Part shown: in pieces, positions 35,296 through 44,328 of the stretch | How the letters are laid out: each line of letters opens with the position of its first letter | How positions within the stretch are numbered: the stretch's first letter is position 1 | DNA from: Actinomucor elegans | Taxonomy: Eukaryota; Mucoromycota; Mucoromycetes; Mucorales; Mucoraceae | DNA length: 64,000 nucleotides | Assembly (NCBI GenBank): GCA_026027325.1 | Contig: JAMSLZ010000005.1 | Span: 1,736,001 to 1,800,000 of the forward strand | Direction: 5' to 3' | The notes under the pieces: model-generated | What the model saw: the letters and a program-made list of their open reading frames with translations, nothing else | What the model was told of the DNA's origin: nothing | Databases searched by the model: none | Position numbers and translations under genes: made by a program

Positions 35296-36534
35296 CTAGA
35301 TAGAATCCATATTGTCATCCGCATCATAGAAAATATCTTCATCTTGTGAATCATCCCCATAGGTGTCATCACTTATGATGAGTGTATTGGTGAAATCAAA
35401 CGTCGATAGATGTTCTCGGCGGTAATGGTTCTCGAACGTGGTGGAGGATGCCCAGTTACCCATTGTAATAATGTCTTCTTTAGGAATACCCGATTGTAGA
35501 GCCAATGAGGAAGCAATTGATCTTAAAGATACTCGTTTTTCATGCGTGGACCGATGGATGAGTTTGCTAATCCATGATTGAATTGTACGAGCACTGATCA
35601 ATTTATTTGGCTGCAAGGAATTAATAAACAAAGTAGTAGCTTGGCAAGTAGGTCGACGATGGTGGAAAAGCTGAAACGTATGTACTGGACAAAGCCGTGG
35701 ATCGATATGAGCCTTGACTTGAAAGGACTTGATAATACGTCTTCGTTGCCTTTTTTCTTTTGGGCAGTGAACCTCAAATGAAAGATTAGAATCGGCAGAG
35801 ACCGAAACCGAAGAAAGAGGAATACGATGTAAGTCAGAAGGCCGAAGAAAACAAGTAACCCCAAGTAGGAAGGCGAGCTTGCTTTGTAAAGTAGCGAGTG
35901 TAATAGTCTTGTTATCTAATGTCATTAGATGATCGACTGTTGGTTGAAGACTAACCGTTGGTCGATGTAGTCGCGTAGGTGGTGCGTGTCCAAGAAGGGT
36001 GGTGATAAACGAGTTGAGACGTTCATCTTCTCGAATACTGCTTGGATTATAGTGCAAGTTAGTTACTGCGGCGCGAAAAAGCTGAATGGTGGAAATTGCA
36101 TATGAATGATTAGTGTACATATCACTCAGGAAATTAATAAGATCGGCTGGAGTAAAAAATTGTTGTGAAATTTGTTTCTCAATGCACCATTTAAGAAACA
36201 AAAGCTGCCCTGGTTTGTAAGACTTATTCGTTGAGCTATCTTGTATACGCCTGTTGATGAAAATGGCTTGAGCATTTTCATTTAGATCAGATTGTTGGTA
36301 CTTTGAACGGATAAGTTCCAAACGGCGAGTTTCCAAGTACTGTTTGTCATTGGCCAAATCGAGGTTGGTGATGGGAGGGCAATAACCGACTGGTGGAGCA
36401 GTAAAGGTGAACTGATGCTCAGGGACTGAATTGTCGGGAACCAAAGCGCGCTGGGCCACCAAGGTGTTATCATAGTGACTTGCGGAAGTTTCTCCTGAAT
36501 AATCTTCTGAAGGCATCGACTGATCAAGTTCCAT
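35296..36534 (-). CDS. DIRS-1 tyrosine recombinase (integrase)
   Basis: 412 aa from ATG at 36534 to stop at 35296. The frame is open further upstream (to about 37698) only because it overlaps the RT gene. The N-terminal core-binding region (SYKPGQLLFLKWCIEKQ) is followed by a catalytic domain with first Arg in FLRPSDLHRI, second basic cluster KRVSLRSIASSLALQSG, GNW, and a terminal Tyr in HYRRE. The start MEL overlaps the codons of the NPPWNL motif of the methyltransferase in the other frame, exactly as in the second DIRS element. Overlap with the RT frame is 253 nt. No premature stop. Confidence 0.9.
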   Translation of the reverse strand: MELDQSMPSEDYSGETSASHYDNTLVAQRALVPDNSVPEHQFTFTAPPVGYCPPITNLDLANDKQYLETRRLELIRSKYQQSDLNENAQAIFINRRIQDSSTNKSYKPGQLLFLKWCIEKQISQQFFTPADLINFLSDMYTNHSYAISTIQLFRAAVTNLHYNPSSIREDERLNSFITTLLGHAPPTRLHRPTVSLQPTVDHLMTLDNKTITLATLQSKLAFLLGVTCFLRPSDLHRIPLSSVSVSADSNLSFEVHCPKEKRQRRRIIKSFQVKAHIDPRLCPVHTFQLFHHRRPTCQATTLFINSLQPNKLISARTIQSWISKLIHRSTHEKRVSLRSIASSLALQSGIPKEDIITMGNWASSTTFENHYRREHLSTFDFTNTLIISDDTYGDDSQDEDIFYDADDNMDSI

Positions 36535-38411
36535 GGCGGGTTCAAGTATGGACGTTGAAATTGATTCCAAGGGATTGTAAAGGCGTCGGTAAATAAGCTT
36601 CCTGGATCGGGGAGCCAAGACACGTATTTTGGAAGTTGTTTCGTTATCCTGTCGGCAAATAGATCTACGTCGTTTTGACCCAGATGGTGTTGGAGAGCTG
36701 TGAAGATTGCAGGAGCGATCATCCAATTGTTCTTCCGAAATGGGCGGCGAGACTCGTAGTCGGCGATGGTGTTGTCGATCCCAGAGATATGGTTGGATTG
36801 AATGGTTATTCCTCGTTGAAGACACCATTTCCATAACTGAGTTGCCAATTCCATCAGGGGAAGGGACCGGGTTCCACCCTGCTTGTTCATATATGCCATG
36901 GACGTTGTATTGTCCGTTCGGATAAGAATGCGCATGTTCCGTAGTTTTGGAAAGGTCTTCAAAGCGAGAAATGCTGCTTTGAGTTCTCTCCAATTGATCG
37001 ACATTTGTGCTTCTTGGTGAGTCCAATGTCCAAATGCGGTTTGGTGTTTGTTGTTGCTCAGTTGTAAGCTGCATCCCCATCCACTGTTGCTGGCGTCGAC
37101 ATAAATTGTTTGTTGAGGTGTCTGTGGTAATATGCTCTTGCCATTCCAATGAGTGATGTTGTTCTTCCACCAAGTAAGCTCCTGAATGCATTCGACGGTT
37201 AGTCGTTGAGGTTTGTCCCAATCGTCGGATGATCGTACCGTTTGATTTTTCATCCGCAACAAATGTTGGGTGTATAATCGAGCTGGTATTAGTGCAAACG
37301 TTGCCGCTTGAATTCTCATGGTGAGACTGTGGATGGTGCGGGGTGACTGTAAAGGATTTTTCAAAATTTGTTGAATACTTCGACGTAAATCCCTTAGTTT
37401 CTTCCCGGGCAGTTGTGCTGTCATTGTTGTAGTATCCAATAAGAAGCCGAGGTGTTCCATTGATTGTTGAGGTTTCAGAATCGATTTGCTGTAATTGATG
37501 ATCCATCCCAACGACTCGAGTTTCTGGACTACTAATTGGGTATGTTGAGTTGCCTGAGTTGCTGAGTCGGAGATGATGATCCAGTCGTCGAGATAAGCAC
37601 TCAATCGAATCTGTTGAGACCGTGCCCATTCCAAAATTGGTTTGGTGAGTTTGGTGAACAACCAAGGAACTAAAGACAGGCCAAATGGGGTTGTGCAAAA
37701 TTGGTAAGTTTTGCCTTTCCAGTTCAACCGAAGATAAGGTCGGGAATCTACATGAACGGGAATATGAAGGAAGGCGTCTGACAGATCTATTGAGGTTAGA
37801 TAGTTGTTCTGTCTGATTTGTTTGGTAACTTCCTGCAGTGTTTCCATTTTGAAGTGTGGGGCTTGAATGTAGTTGTTGAGCTTTTTCAAGTTGAATACGG
37901 GGCGGGAGCCACCGTTTTTCTTTGGAATCACAAACATGCTGCTGTAAAATCCTGGTGTGATAGGTTGAATCTCTTCTATTGCACCTTTGTTGAGTAAAAG
38001 TGAAACTTCTTGATCTAATAATTGGTCTTGTTGATTGTACGGAATGGTTCGTTGAGGCTGTACGCGGAGTGGAGGTGGAGAGGTGAACGGAATTTGGAAT
38101 CCGTGACGAATTGTTTTAAGCCAGTCGTCGATGAAAAGAGTAGTCCATGGCTGAGACGACCCCCGACGATTAACGACGAATTGTTTATTGCTGGCTGTTG
38201 CGAAAGGGATTGTTGTTCGCCCTGGGTTTGTTGTTGTTGTGGCTATTGTGGCTGTTGTTGTTGCCTCTAGAGTGGTTGTTGTTGTTCCAGACGGGGTTGC
38301 TGTTGTTGTTGGGATAACCACCCTGCTGCGAGGACGGGCCTGATCGAAAAAACTGCTGAGTTTGACCGGTTTGGACTTGATTAAAGTTACGCTTCTTATT
38401 ACGAAGGCCAC
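36282..38411 (-). CDS. DIRS-1 reverse transcriptase-RNase H-methyltransferase polyprotein
   Basis: Open frame of 709 codons. RT motifs: FVIPKKNGGSRPVFNLKKLN, TSIDLSDAFLHI, TTPFGLSLVPWLF and the catalytic YLDD. RNase H follows (YVDASNSGWG, WRELKAAFLALK, RTDNTTSMAYM). A DIRS-type N6-methyltransferase-like domain follows, with VDLFADR, DAFTIPW and the NPPW motif. The first 70 or so codons are Thr-rich and may be out-of-frame gag read-through, so the true start is unclear (perhaps near 38260, or expression by frameshift from gag). The enzyme would copy the element's RNA; no internal stop is seen. Confidence 0.88.
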   Translation of the reverse strand: MAFVIRSVTLIKSKPVKLSSFFDQARPRSRVVIPTTTATPSGTTTTTLEATTTATIATTTTNPGRTTIPFATASNKQFVVNRRGSSQPWTTLFIDDWLKTIRHGFQIPFTSPPPLRVQPQRTIPYNQQDQLLDQEVSLLLNKGAIEEIQPITPGFYSSMFVIPKKNGGSRPVFNLKKLNNYIQAPHFKMETLQEVTKQIRQNNYLTSIDLSDAFLHIPVHVDSRPYLRLNWKGKTYQFCTTPFGLSLVPWLFTKLTKPILEWARSQQIRLSAYLDDWIIISDSATQATQHTQLVVQKLESLGWIINYSKSILKPQQSMEHLGFLLDTTTMTAQLPGKKLRDLRRSIQQILKNPLQSPRTIHSLTMRIQAATFALIPARLYTQHLLRMKNQTVRSSDDWDKPQRLTVECIQELTWWKNNITHWNGKSILPQTPQQTIYVDASNSGWGCSLQLSNNKHQTAFGHWTHQEAQMSINWRELKAAFLALKTFPKLRNMRILIRTDNTTSMAYMNKQGGTRSLPLMELATQLWKWCLQRGITIQSNHISGIDNTIADYESRRPFRKNNWMIAPAIFTALQHHLGQNDVDLFADRITKQLPKYVSWLPDPGSLFTDAFTIPWNQFQRPYLNPPWNLISRCLQKIIQEKLPQVTMITPWWPSALWFPTIQSLSISSPLLLHQSVIALPSPTSIWPMTNSTWKLAVWNLSVQSTNNLI

Positions 38412-39113
38412 TACAGTTTTGATAGCTTGAGAAGTATTTGCTGAACCAAGATTGCTTGGAAGTCTGCTGGTGACATCGTAAAATTAGTATTGTTAGTTGT
38501 TGCCGCCGAGGAGAAGGAAGGATTGATGGCTTGAAAAGCGATATTGTTACCCATGTCATTGATCTGAGCCGAGACTATTGAGTAGCAGGGTTCTACAATC
38601 CTTGATCATATGTAAATAACGCTGGATGTTTTCATTATTGATATCTTGACTGATCCTCAAGTCCCAGAACATCGAGAGGTCTAAAAACACCTTGACAGTA
38701 GCTACTGCAAACGCTTAAGTGATATGTCATGTTTGGTCTGATACTTATTCATTTTGCGTACTGCGCTGGGGATGGTATCAGGTGGCTGGTACTGGAGACT
38801 TTTCGATATTGGGATACTGATCGATGGTCTTGCGTCGTTCATCATCAGTAAGCATTATACCGGGGAACAATGGAGAGTTTAGAGAGAGAACCTCGGTTAA
38901 AAAGGGCGAAGGAGACCAAGAGTAAGATGATCGAACCCTTAACGAGTGAAGAGTGGAAAGTGTCTCTTCTTCATCCTCCATGTTGACGTTAGGGGATGTA
39001 AGGGGCTCTGCTGAAGGTTGAGCGCTTGATTGTGCTACTATCTGTTCGAGTTGAAGTAGTCTTTGTTGCATAGCAAGAAATTGTTCGTTTTGGTTAATTG
39101 AATTGGAGTCCAT
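38185..39113 (-). pseudogene. DIRS-1 gag-like region, disrupted
   Basis: Starts at ATG 39113 with a coiled N-terminus (QRLLQLEQIVAQ) comparable to the second element's gag. A readable gag-like sequence then jumps frames with stops between about 38560 and 38780. It resumes to an Asn/Gln-rich tail (NNNNHSRGNNN) that stops at 38185. The reading frame also changes before the RT. This suggests that this copy no longer makes intact gag. Confidence 0.7.
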
Positions 39114-39141
39114 ATTTGCGGTGCTGACCGAGCGAAAAAGA

Positions 39142-39244
39142 AGATCAACTAACATATAATATCATTTGAATTCCTTTTATTACTACTTTTCGCTGACTTT
39201 AAATAAAAAGAAGATAAAGCAATCATATTTCATATTTTTTATTT
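39142..39244 (-). repeat. DIRS-1 right inverted terminal repeat
   Basis: Partner of 35019-35121. The terminus continues to about 39289 with the GAGTGTCTCAACC...CACTTGAAT sequence that is also the end of every 155-bp satellite spacer. Confidence 0.92.
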
Positions 39245-39289
39245 GAGTGTCTCAACCAATTCTGTTAGAATTTATTTCGACACTTGAAT

Positions 39290-39407
39290 AAGCGTATTTG
39301 GCGTATTTGACGTATTTAACGTATTTGACGTATTAAGCGTATTAAGCGTATTTGGCGTATTAAGCGTATTTAGCGTATTTGGAGTATTAAGCGTATTTGG
39401 CGTATTG
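39290..39407 (-). repeat. 9-bp satellite, short reverse array
   Basis: About 12 units (GCGTATTTG, ACGTATTTA and so on) directly abutting the right end of the first DIRS element. It continues the array interrupted at 35001. Confidence 0.95.
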
Positions 39408-39750
39408 AGTGCCCATCGTTTTTATTTTTTTCGTCTTTCAATCTAAATATCATAATGACAACCAACGAAGGTAAAAATGTCAAACTGGCAAGTGCAGTGC
39501 ATTCATCCACGTTTATAGGTGCAGAAACAGTAGACAATGATTTGTTGACTTTTGGGTTACCCTTGAATTATCTACCTGGAATGGATTTACCGAGCAAACG
39601 CATACTTAAAACTCAAACAACTATTGACATTATTGCGCGGTCTCTGCTTGATGTTTCAAACGGCACATACTGTAGCGCAGGCACGGAATGGAAGAACGGA
39701 ATGCGATGCGATGTTCTTTACACACCACGATTGAGCATTCAAACATCATT
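39408..39750 (+). repeat. Inverted duplicate of 47217-47555
   Basis: From the satellite junction (GTATTGAGTGCCCATCG) through the 5' leader and first 98 codons of the PD-(D/E)XK gene, this block is essentially identical to the reverse complement of about 47217-47555. Similarity ends abruptly at CATCATTG, after which sequences are unrelated. Confidence 0.93.
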
Positions 39751-39775
39751 GTCATTCATCTTGAACCATCTCTGA
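39455..39775 (+). pseudogene. Truncated PD-(D/E)XK family copy
   Basis: 106-codon open frame. The first 98 residues equal those of the gene at 46398-47512, including the conserved Asp86 in MRCDVLY, but the copy breaks just before the ILIEVQ motif and ends in eight unrelated residues. It therefore lacks half of the catalytic core and the whole C-terminal domain. Probably a non-functional product of an aberrant duplication. Confidence 0.85.
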
Positions 39776-40320
39776 TCTACACATCATGCCGTGATGGAAG
39801 ATCCCGTTCTTGACTATTTGTGACGCGCAAGATTTATTGCTTTTCGTTTACCTAAACTTGGAACTGCGTACTTTTTTTGTCAATATTGTGAATCTGATCT
39901 ACCGATCTATATAATTTATCTTCTGTTGTCATTGACTTCCGAATTGGCATATAGCTCGTCAACAACGGACAAGTTTCAGTTGTATTATATCTAGTTCCGT
40001 ATAAATATTACACTTCGAGCTTAGTGATCTTGTTGTTGTTGAGAGTTATATGGAATATATAAGTTGATTTCTACTACAAAAGGGACTAAAACAATTCGAT
40101 CACGCTGAACGTGCGGTTTGTTTATTAATGTAAAAGAAAGACCAAGATCTCCATATTGCACAGCTTGAGCTCTATTAAATATTGTATTATTATTGAATGT
40201 CAGATTAGATGAACTGAGATCTTAAGTATGTGTAGTGCTTTGTATTTTAATACCGCATAGTATCATCCAGATACATGCTCCCTCTAAAGATTGTATGTTA
40301 ATTACCTCCCAAAACCGTCA

Positions 40321-40416
40321 GTTGTTATCTGTCTTTTATTGTTAAATTCGAACTTGTACTACTAAAATATATATAAAAATAAAATAAAATAAACTAATTG
40401 CTCTTCATCTTCTTTT
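40321..40416 (+). repeat. DIRS-2 left inverted terminal repeat
   Basis: 96 bases, reverse complement of 44233-44328, AT-rich with a (TAAAA)n centre. Ends at the 5' side of the gag reading frame. Confidence 0.92.
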
Positions 40417-40466
40417 TGTTCGAATTTTACTACGCTCTTGGACTCTATACCGCCGTAGCATATATT

Positions 40467-43124
40467 ATGAATGATGATCAGCAACCACCCGCTTGGGCTA
40501 CTACATTACTCCAGCGTATTACAATCATGGAACAACAGATTAATAATTCTCCTCTGGTCAACATTGACCCTAACGTTGTTCTTCGTGCACCTGGAGCTGA
40601 CTTCACTCCTTCATCTAATATGTTGGAGGAATTCCCATATATTCAAGATGATTTATTTAAACGTCCTCTCGAAGAGAATGACCGTCGACGTTTCCTTTTC
40701 GACTGCCCGAAGAATACTTTGCGTAATTACGATCCTCCCAAACTCAATAAAGTTCAGCTCAATTCCTCTCACAAGCAGTTTGATGCTAGCCTTTCAACTA
40801 TTCAATACCGACTTTCTGGTATTACTCGCCCTATGGATTGGTTTGCCTATCAACTTCTTCATGCAAACTGGGATCCTGCTACACTCAAACAGCAAGCACG
40901 CGACTTTACATATGCTGTACACGAACTTATATCTGATTTGGCCTCGCATATTACCACTTTGCGTACTGACAACATGTTTCGTGGTTTACCAAATGGTTTG
41001 GAACCACCAGCTCCTTCCACTGAAAAATTTCTCATTGACACTCAGGATATGTTGGACCATATTAAACTCCAACAGTCAGTTCAAAACGCTACGCAAAAGC
41101 AACGTAATAAACGAAACAATGGACCACGATCCAAACGTTTCAATAATAATAGTGATGAAACACATTTTAGTAGTACTAGATCTAATTCAGGTTTTGGTAA
41201 CTCCTCTAACAACCAACCCACAAACAACTATGGTCAATCATCCACTTATTCTGATCAGGTGGGTGGAAGGCTAGCCTCTTTTTCTTCATCTTGGTCTTCC
41301 TTACTCGGTTTTTCCGTACATCCATGGCTCCTCCGTCTTCTCCATCAAGGTTACAGCATCCCACTCACCTCTCCGCCACCGCTTCGTTTCTGCAATCCAA
41401 GTCCATCCGATACCGACAACTCGCTCACCACCCAAACGATAGATCAAGAGATTCAGAAGCTTCTCTCCAAACAGGCAATCGAACTAGTTCAAAACCCCCA
41501 TCAGCCAACCGGCTTCCATTCCAATCTTTTCGTCATTCCCAAGAAGGATGGTGGGCTCAGACCAGTACTCAACCTGAAACCTCTCAATCGATATTTACCA
41601 ATCCAACACTTCAAAATGGAAACTATGACAACTATCACCAATTTACTACAACCAGGCGACTATTTGACCTCGATCGACTTAAAAGACGCCTTCCATCATA
41701 TTCTCATACACAAACAATTTCGTCACCTGCTGCGATTCCAATGGAAACAACAAACATATCAATATCGAGTCCTACCGTTTGGCCTGAGCCTTTCGCCTTT
41801 AATCTTTACGAAAGTACTCAAACCGGTTCTCAAGTGGGCTCGCCGCAAAGGCATCCGTATTACTGCCTATTTAGACGATATGCTGATTATGGGGAAAACA
41901 TTCCAACAGACACAGGTCTATACCCAGCAGGTATGCAAGAAAATGACCGAATTAGGATGGCTTCTCAATTTTTCCAAATCGTCTCTAACTCCCTCTCAGT
42001 CCATCACTCACCTAGGAATGAATATCAATTCTCAAACAATGGTTATTTCGGTACCAGGCAAGAAAATACGGTCAATACGTCGCATGGCCTATTCTCTTTT
42101 AAAGCAAACGACAGTCAGCTGGACACACCTAGCCAGGTTTATTGGCACCACCATGGCCACACAAATGGGGAATGCTCAAGCGCGATTTCGGACTCGTCAT
42201 CTTTTGACACAATTAAACCAGTCTCGACATCGATCGACCTCGGCTATTACTGCTCAAATGCAGAAAGAGCTTTTATGGTGGATCACCGAGCTGAAGAAAT
42301 GGAATGGTCGACATCTGATATCGACGCTACCAATTACGCAAATATTTACGGACGCCTCCGACATGGGTTACGGCTTTGTTTGGGGCAACAATTCCTTTCA
42401 AGGCACTTGGTCACCCATAGAACGACAATTACACATCAACCAAAAGGAGCTTTTGGTAATCCAAAAAGTGTTCCAATATATTCCTATTCCTCCAAACCAT
42501 CACATACAGTTGTGTATCGACAACACTTCAGCGATCGCATACATCAAACACTTTGGCGGAACAAAATCCTCCTCGCTGAACCAGATAGCTCTCGATATCT
42601 GGAAGTTTTGCTTTCGGAATTGCATTCAACTCTCGACACTATACGTCCCATCCAAGCTCAACCCAGCAGACGCACCATCTCGTGCCATTCAGAATCAGAT
42701 TGAATGGTCGCTCCCTCAACACACTTTCCAGTGGCTGGACAAGCTCTGGGGTCCGCATCACATCGACCTTTTTGCATCTCACAAGAATCACCTTCTCCAA
42801 CACTTTGTGTCCTGGAATTACCACCCGGAAGCAATTTGGACCAATGCATTCAGCAGACCGTGGCATCTAATGCCAGGTCGCCTTTACTTAGCCCCACCAT
42901 GGAACTTAATACTGCAGACACTACAAACGCTACTTCGTCATCGTCTACCAGCTACCCTGATAACACCAAACTGGCCAACAGCGCCGTGGTATCCATTGGC
43001 TCTCCAACTAGCCTCCCGCTCTCCATTGACCTTGGAAATACCAACAACAGCGGAAAACGATCAAGATTCTTCTCTTTTCAAGAAGAACAAGAAGTGGACT
43101 CTGTTAGCATGGAACCTGCATTAA
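40467..43124 (+). CDS. DIRS-2 gag-RT-RNase H-methyltransferase polyprotein
   Basis: 885 aa from ATG 40467 (the frame is open from 40398, but the upstream part lies in the terminal repeat). Gag-like N-terminus with coiled segment, then an Asn/Ser/Arg-rich linker (about 215-275). RT: LFVIPKKDGGLRPVLNLKPLN, TSIDLKDAFHHI, LPFGLSLSPLIFTK, AYLDDMLIM. RNase H: FTDASDMGYG, HINQKELLVIQ, CIDNTSAIAYI, LNPADAPSR. Methyltransferase-like: HIDLFASHKN, TNAFSRPW, APPW (Ala in place of the usual Asp/Asn of the motif). Gag and RT are fused in one frame, unlike the disrupted first element. Confidence 0.92.
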   Translation: MNDDQQPPAWATTLLQRITIMEQQINNSPLVNIDPNVVLRAPGADFTPSSNMLEEFPYIQDDLFKRPLEENDRRRFLFDCPKNTLRNYDPPKLNKVQLNSSHKQFDASLSTIQYRLSGITRPMDWFAYQLLHANWDPATLKQQARDFTYAVHELISDLASHITTLRTDNMFRGLPNGLEPPAPSTEKFLIDTQDMLDHIKLQQSVQNATQKQRNKRNNGPRSKRFNNNSDETHFSSTRSNSGFGNSSNNQPTNNYGQSSTYSDQVGGRLASFSSSWSSLLGFSVHPWLLRLLHQGYSIPLTSPPPLRFCNPSPSDTDNSLTTQTIDQEIQKLLSKQAIELVQNPHQPTGFHSNLFVIPKKDGGLRPVLNLKPLNRYLPIQHFKMETMTTITNLLQPGDYLTSIDLKDAFHHILIHKQFRHLLRFQWKQQTYQYRVLPFGLSLSPLIFTKVLKPVLKWARRKGIRITAYLDDMLIMGKTFQQTQVYTQQVCKKMTELGWLLNFSKSSLTPSQSITHLGMNINSQTMVISVPGKKIRSIRRMAYSLLKQTTVSWTHLARFIGTTMATQMGNAQARFRTRHLLTQLNQSRHRSTSAITAQMQKELLWWITELKKWNGRHLISTLPITQIFTDASDMGYGFVWGNNSFQGTWSPIERQLHINQKELLVIQKVFQYIPIPPNHHIQLCIDNTSAIAYIKHFGGTKSSSLNQIALDIWKFCFRNCIQLSTLYVPSKLNPADAPSRAIQNQIEWSLPQHTFQWLDKLWGPHHIDLFASHKNHLLQHFVSWNYHPEAIWTNAFSRPWHLMPGRLYLAPPWNLILQTLQTLLRHRLPATLITPNWPTAPWYPLALQLASRSPLTLEIPTTAENDQDSSLFKKNKKWTLLAWNLH

Positions 43125-44131
43125 AACGCCTTCGACTATCTGAATCAGCCACTGCCATTATAAACTCTTCCCGCTTGGTCTCCAAGCACAACCGATACAA
43201 ACAAACTGCCTTTATCAATTGGTGCCAGCTTCGTGATATTGACCCTCTCACACCTTCCGTGCCTACTATGCTTAACTTTCTCGCCGACAATCGGTCTTGT
43301 AAAAAATGGAAAACCTCTACTACACTTAACTATGCCTCAGTAATTCTGCAGCTTTATTCTAACAGTGAACAGCAAGTCATCCGAAAGTCAACAGAATACA
43401 TTCAGTTCAGCAAAGGGTTAAAATCGAAGACAGTTTTGCCTCTGAAGTCTTGGGACTATGATATTACTCCAGCATTAAATCACCTGGTTTCTTTGGGTTC
43501 TAACGACCTTCTTCCACTTGAAATACTTACCGCTAAAACCGCATGGCTCCTTTCAATGGTGGGTTTTCTCCGCCCTTCTGATGCTGAAAGAATCGATTTG
43601 AATCAATGTTCGGTCTCTGGCACTAACATTCTACGGTTAGTGATAGTTGCTCCAAAAGAAAAACGATCTAATTCACGTATCACCAAAGCCATTACTATTC
43701 ATCCACATTCAAATCAACTTTTATGTCCAGTACTCGCATATACTGCATATCGGGCTCGTATCGCTAATATCGCAGCTCTTACGCCACACCCTATCTTCCC
43801 AGAAATTACCATTAATGCTTTGTTCCGTCACGTCAAAAATCGATCTGTTGCTCTCGGTCACGAACGTATCTCCAAGCATATTCAATCTATTATGCAATTT
43901 GTCACTCGCCCTGCCGGCACACCTCCTCCCAAAGCACGGACTTTAGGCTCTACCTTGGCTGCTCAAGCTGGTATCTCTGTGGATGATATTGTGGTACAAG
44001 GAAACTGGTCTTCGAAAGATCTCTTTGAACAATTCTACCGTATCTCGGTTACGACGGCCACTGATTTCACTAAAGTCATTACTCTGGATACACAACAAAG
44101 ATCACTAAGCTCGAAGTGTAATATAATGTAG
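42899..44131 (+). CDS. DIRS-2 tyrosine recombinase
   Basis: 410 aa. The start MEL at 42899 overlaps the PPWNL codons of the polyprotein in another frame; overlap 226 nt. A core-binding region (SKHNRYKQTAFINWCQL) precedes the catalytic domain with MVGFLRPSDAERI (first Arg), a PKEKRS.SRITK basic strand, KARTLGSTLAAQAGIS (second Arg), GNW and the nucleophilic Tyr in EQFYR. The C-terminal 10 codons lie inside the internal complementary region, so coding and replication signals overlap. Intact. Confidence 0.92.
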   Translation: MELNTADTTNATSSSSTSYPDNTKLANSAVVSIGSPTSLPLSIDLGNTNNSGKRSRFFSFQEEQEVDSVSMEPALKRLRLSESATAIINSSRLVSKHNRYKQTAFINWCQLRDIDPLTPSVPTMLNFLADNRSCKKWKTSTTLNYASVILQLYSNSEQQVIRKSTEYIQFSKGLKSKTVLPLKSWDYDITPALNHLVSLGSNDLLPLEILTAKTAWLLSMVGFLRPSDAERIDLNQCSVSGTNILRLVIVAPKEKRSNSRITKAITIHPHSNQLLCPVLAYTAYRARIANIAALTPHPIFPEITINALFRHVKNRSVALGHERISKHIQSIMQFVTRPAGTPPPKARTLGSTLAAQAGISVDDIVVQGNWSSKDLFEQFYRISVTTATDFTKVITLDTQQRSLSSKCNIM

Positions 44132-44190
44132 ATACGAATTTATGAAGTATTGGAATTATTATACGAGAGCCAAGTGATCTTTGTTGTTCC
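44097..44190. repeat. DIRS-2 internal complementary region
   Basis: AAGATCACTAAGCTCGAAG and following bases to GTAATAT are the exact reverse complement of the left end (40005-40031). TAATGTAGATACG through GTGATCTTTGTTGTT is the reverse complement of the right end (44330-44391) with a single mismatch. The joint shows both termini of the element. Confidence 0.9.
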
Positions 44191-44232
44191 CACCCACCTC
44201 TTCCCTTATTATTTATATATTATCCATCTCAC

Positions 44233-44328
44233 AAAAGAAGATGAAGAGCAATTAGTTTATTTTATTTTATTTTTATATATATTTTAGTAGTACAAGTTCG
44301 AATTTAACAATAAAAGACAGATAACAAC
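44233..44328 (-). repeat. DIRS-2 right inverted terminal repeat
   Basis: Reverse-complement partner of 40321-40416. Confidence 0.92.

Larger units (their letters stand above)
35002..39289 (-). mobile_element. DIRS-like retrotransposon 1 (tyrosine recombinase type)
   Basis: 4.3 kb element coding a degraded gag, RT-RNase H-methyltransferase and tyrosine recombinase on the minus strand. It has 103-bp inverted terminal repeats (35019-35121 and 39142-39244) and an internal complementary region (35159-35270). The latter joins the complements of the two outer ends. These three traits together define DIRS elements, which replicate through a circular intermediate and insert by recombination without target duplication. 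Flanks are GCGTATT and AAGCG of the satellite, which rejoin to an uninterrupted GCGTATTAAGCG. Confidence 0.93.

Noticed and set aside
41291..42703. 470-codon frame overlapping the DIRS-2 RT
   Set aside because: A shadow frame; no motif, and the RT frame has all catalytic residues. The same applies to the first 388 codons of the frame from 37698 in DIRS-1.
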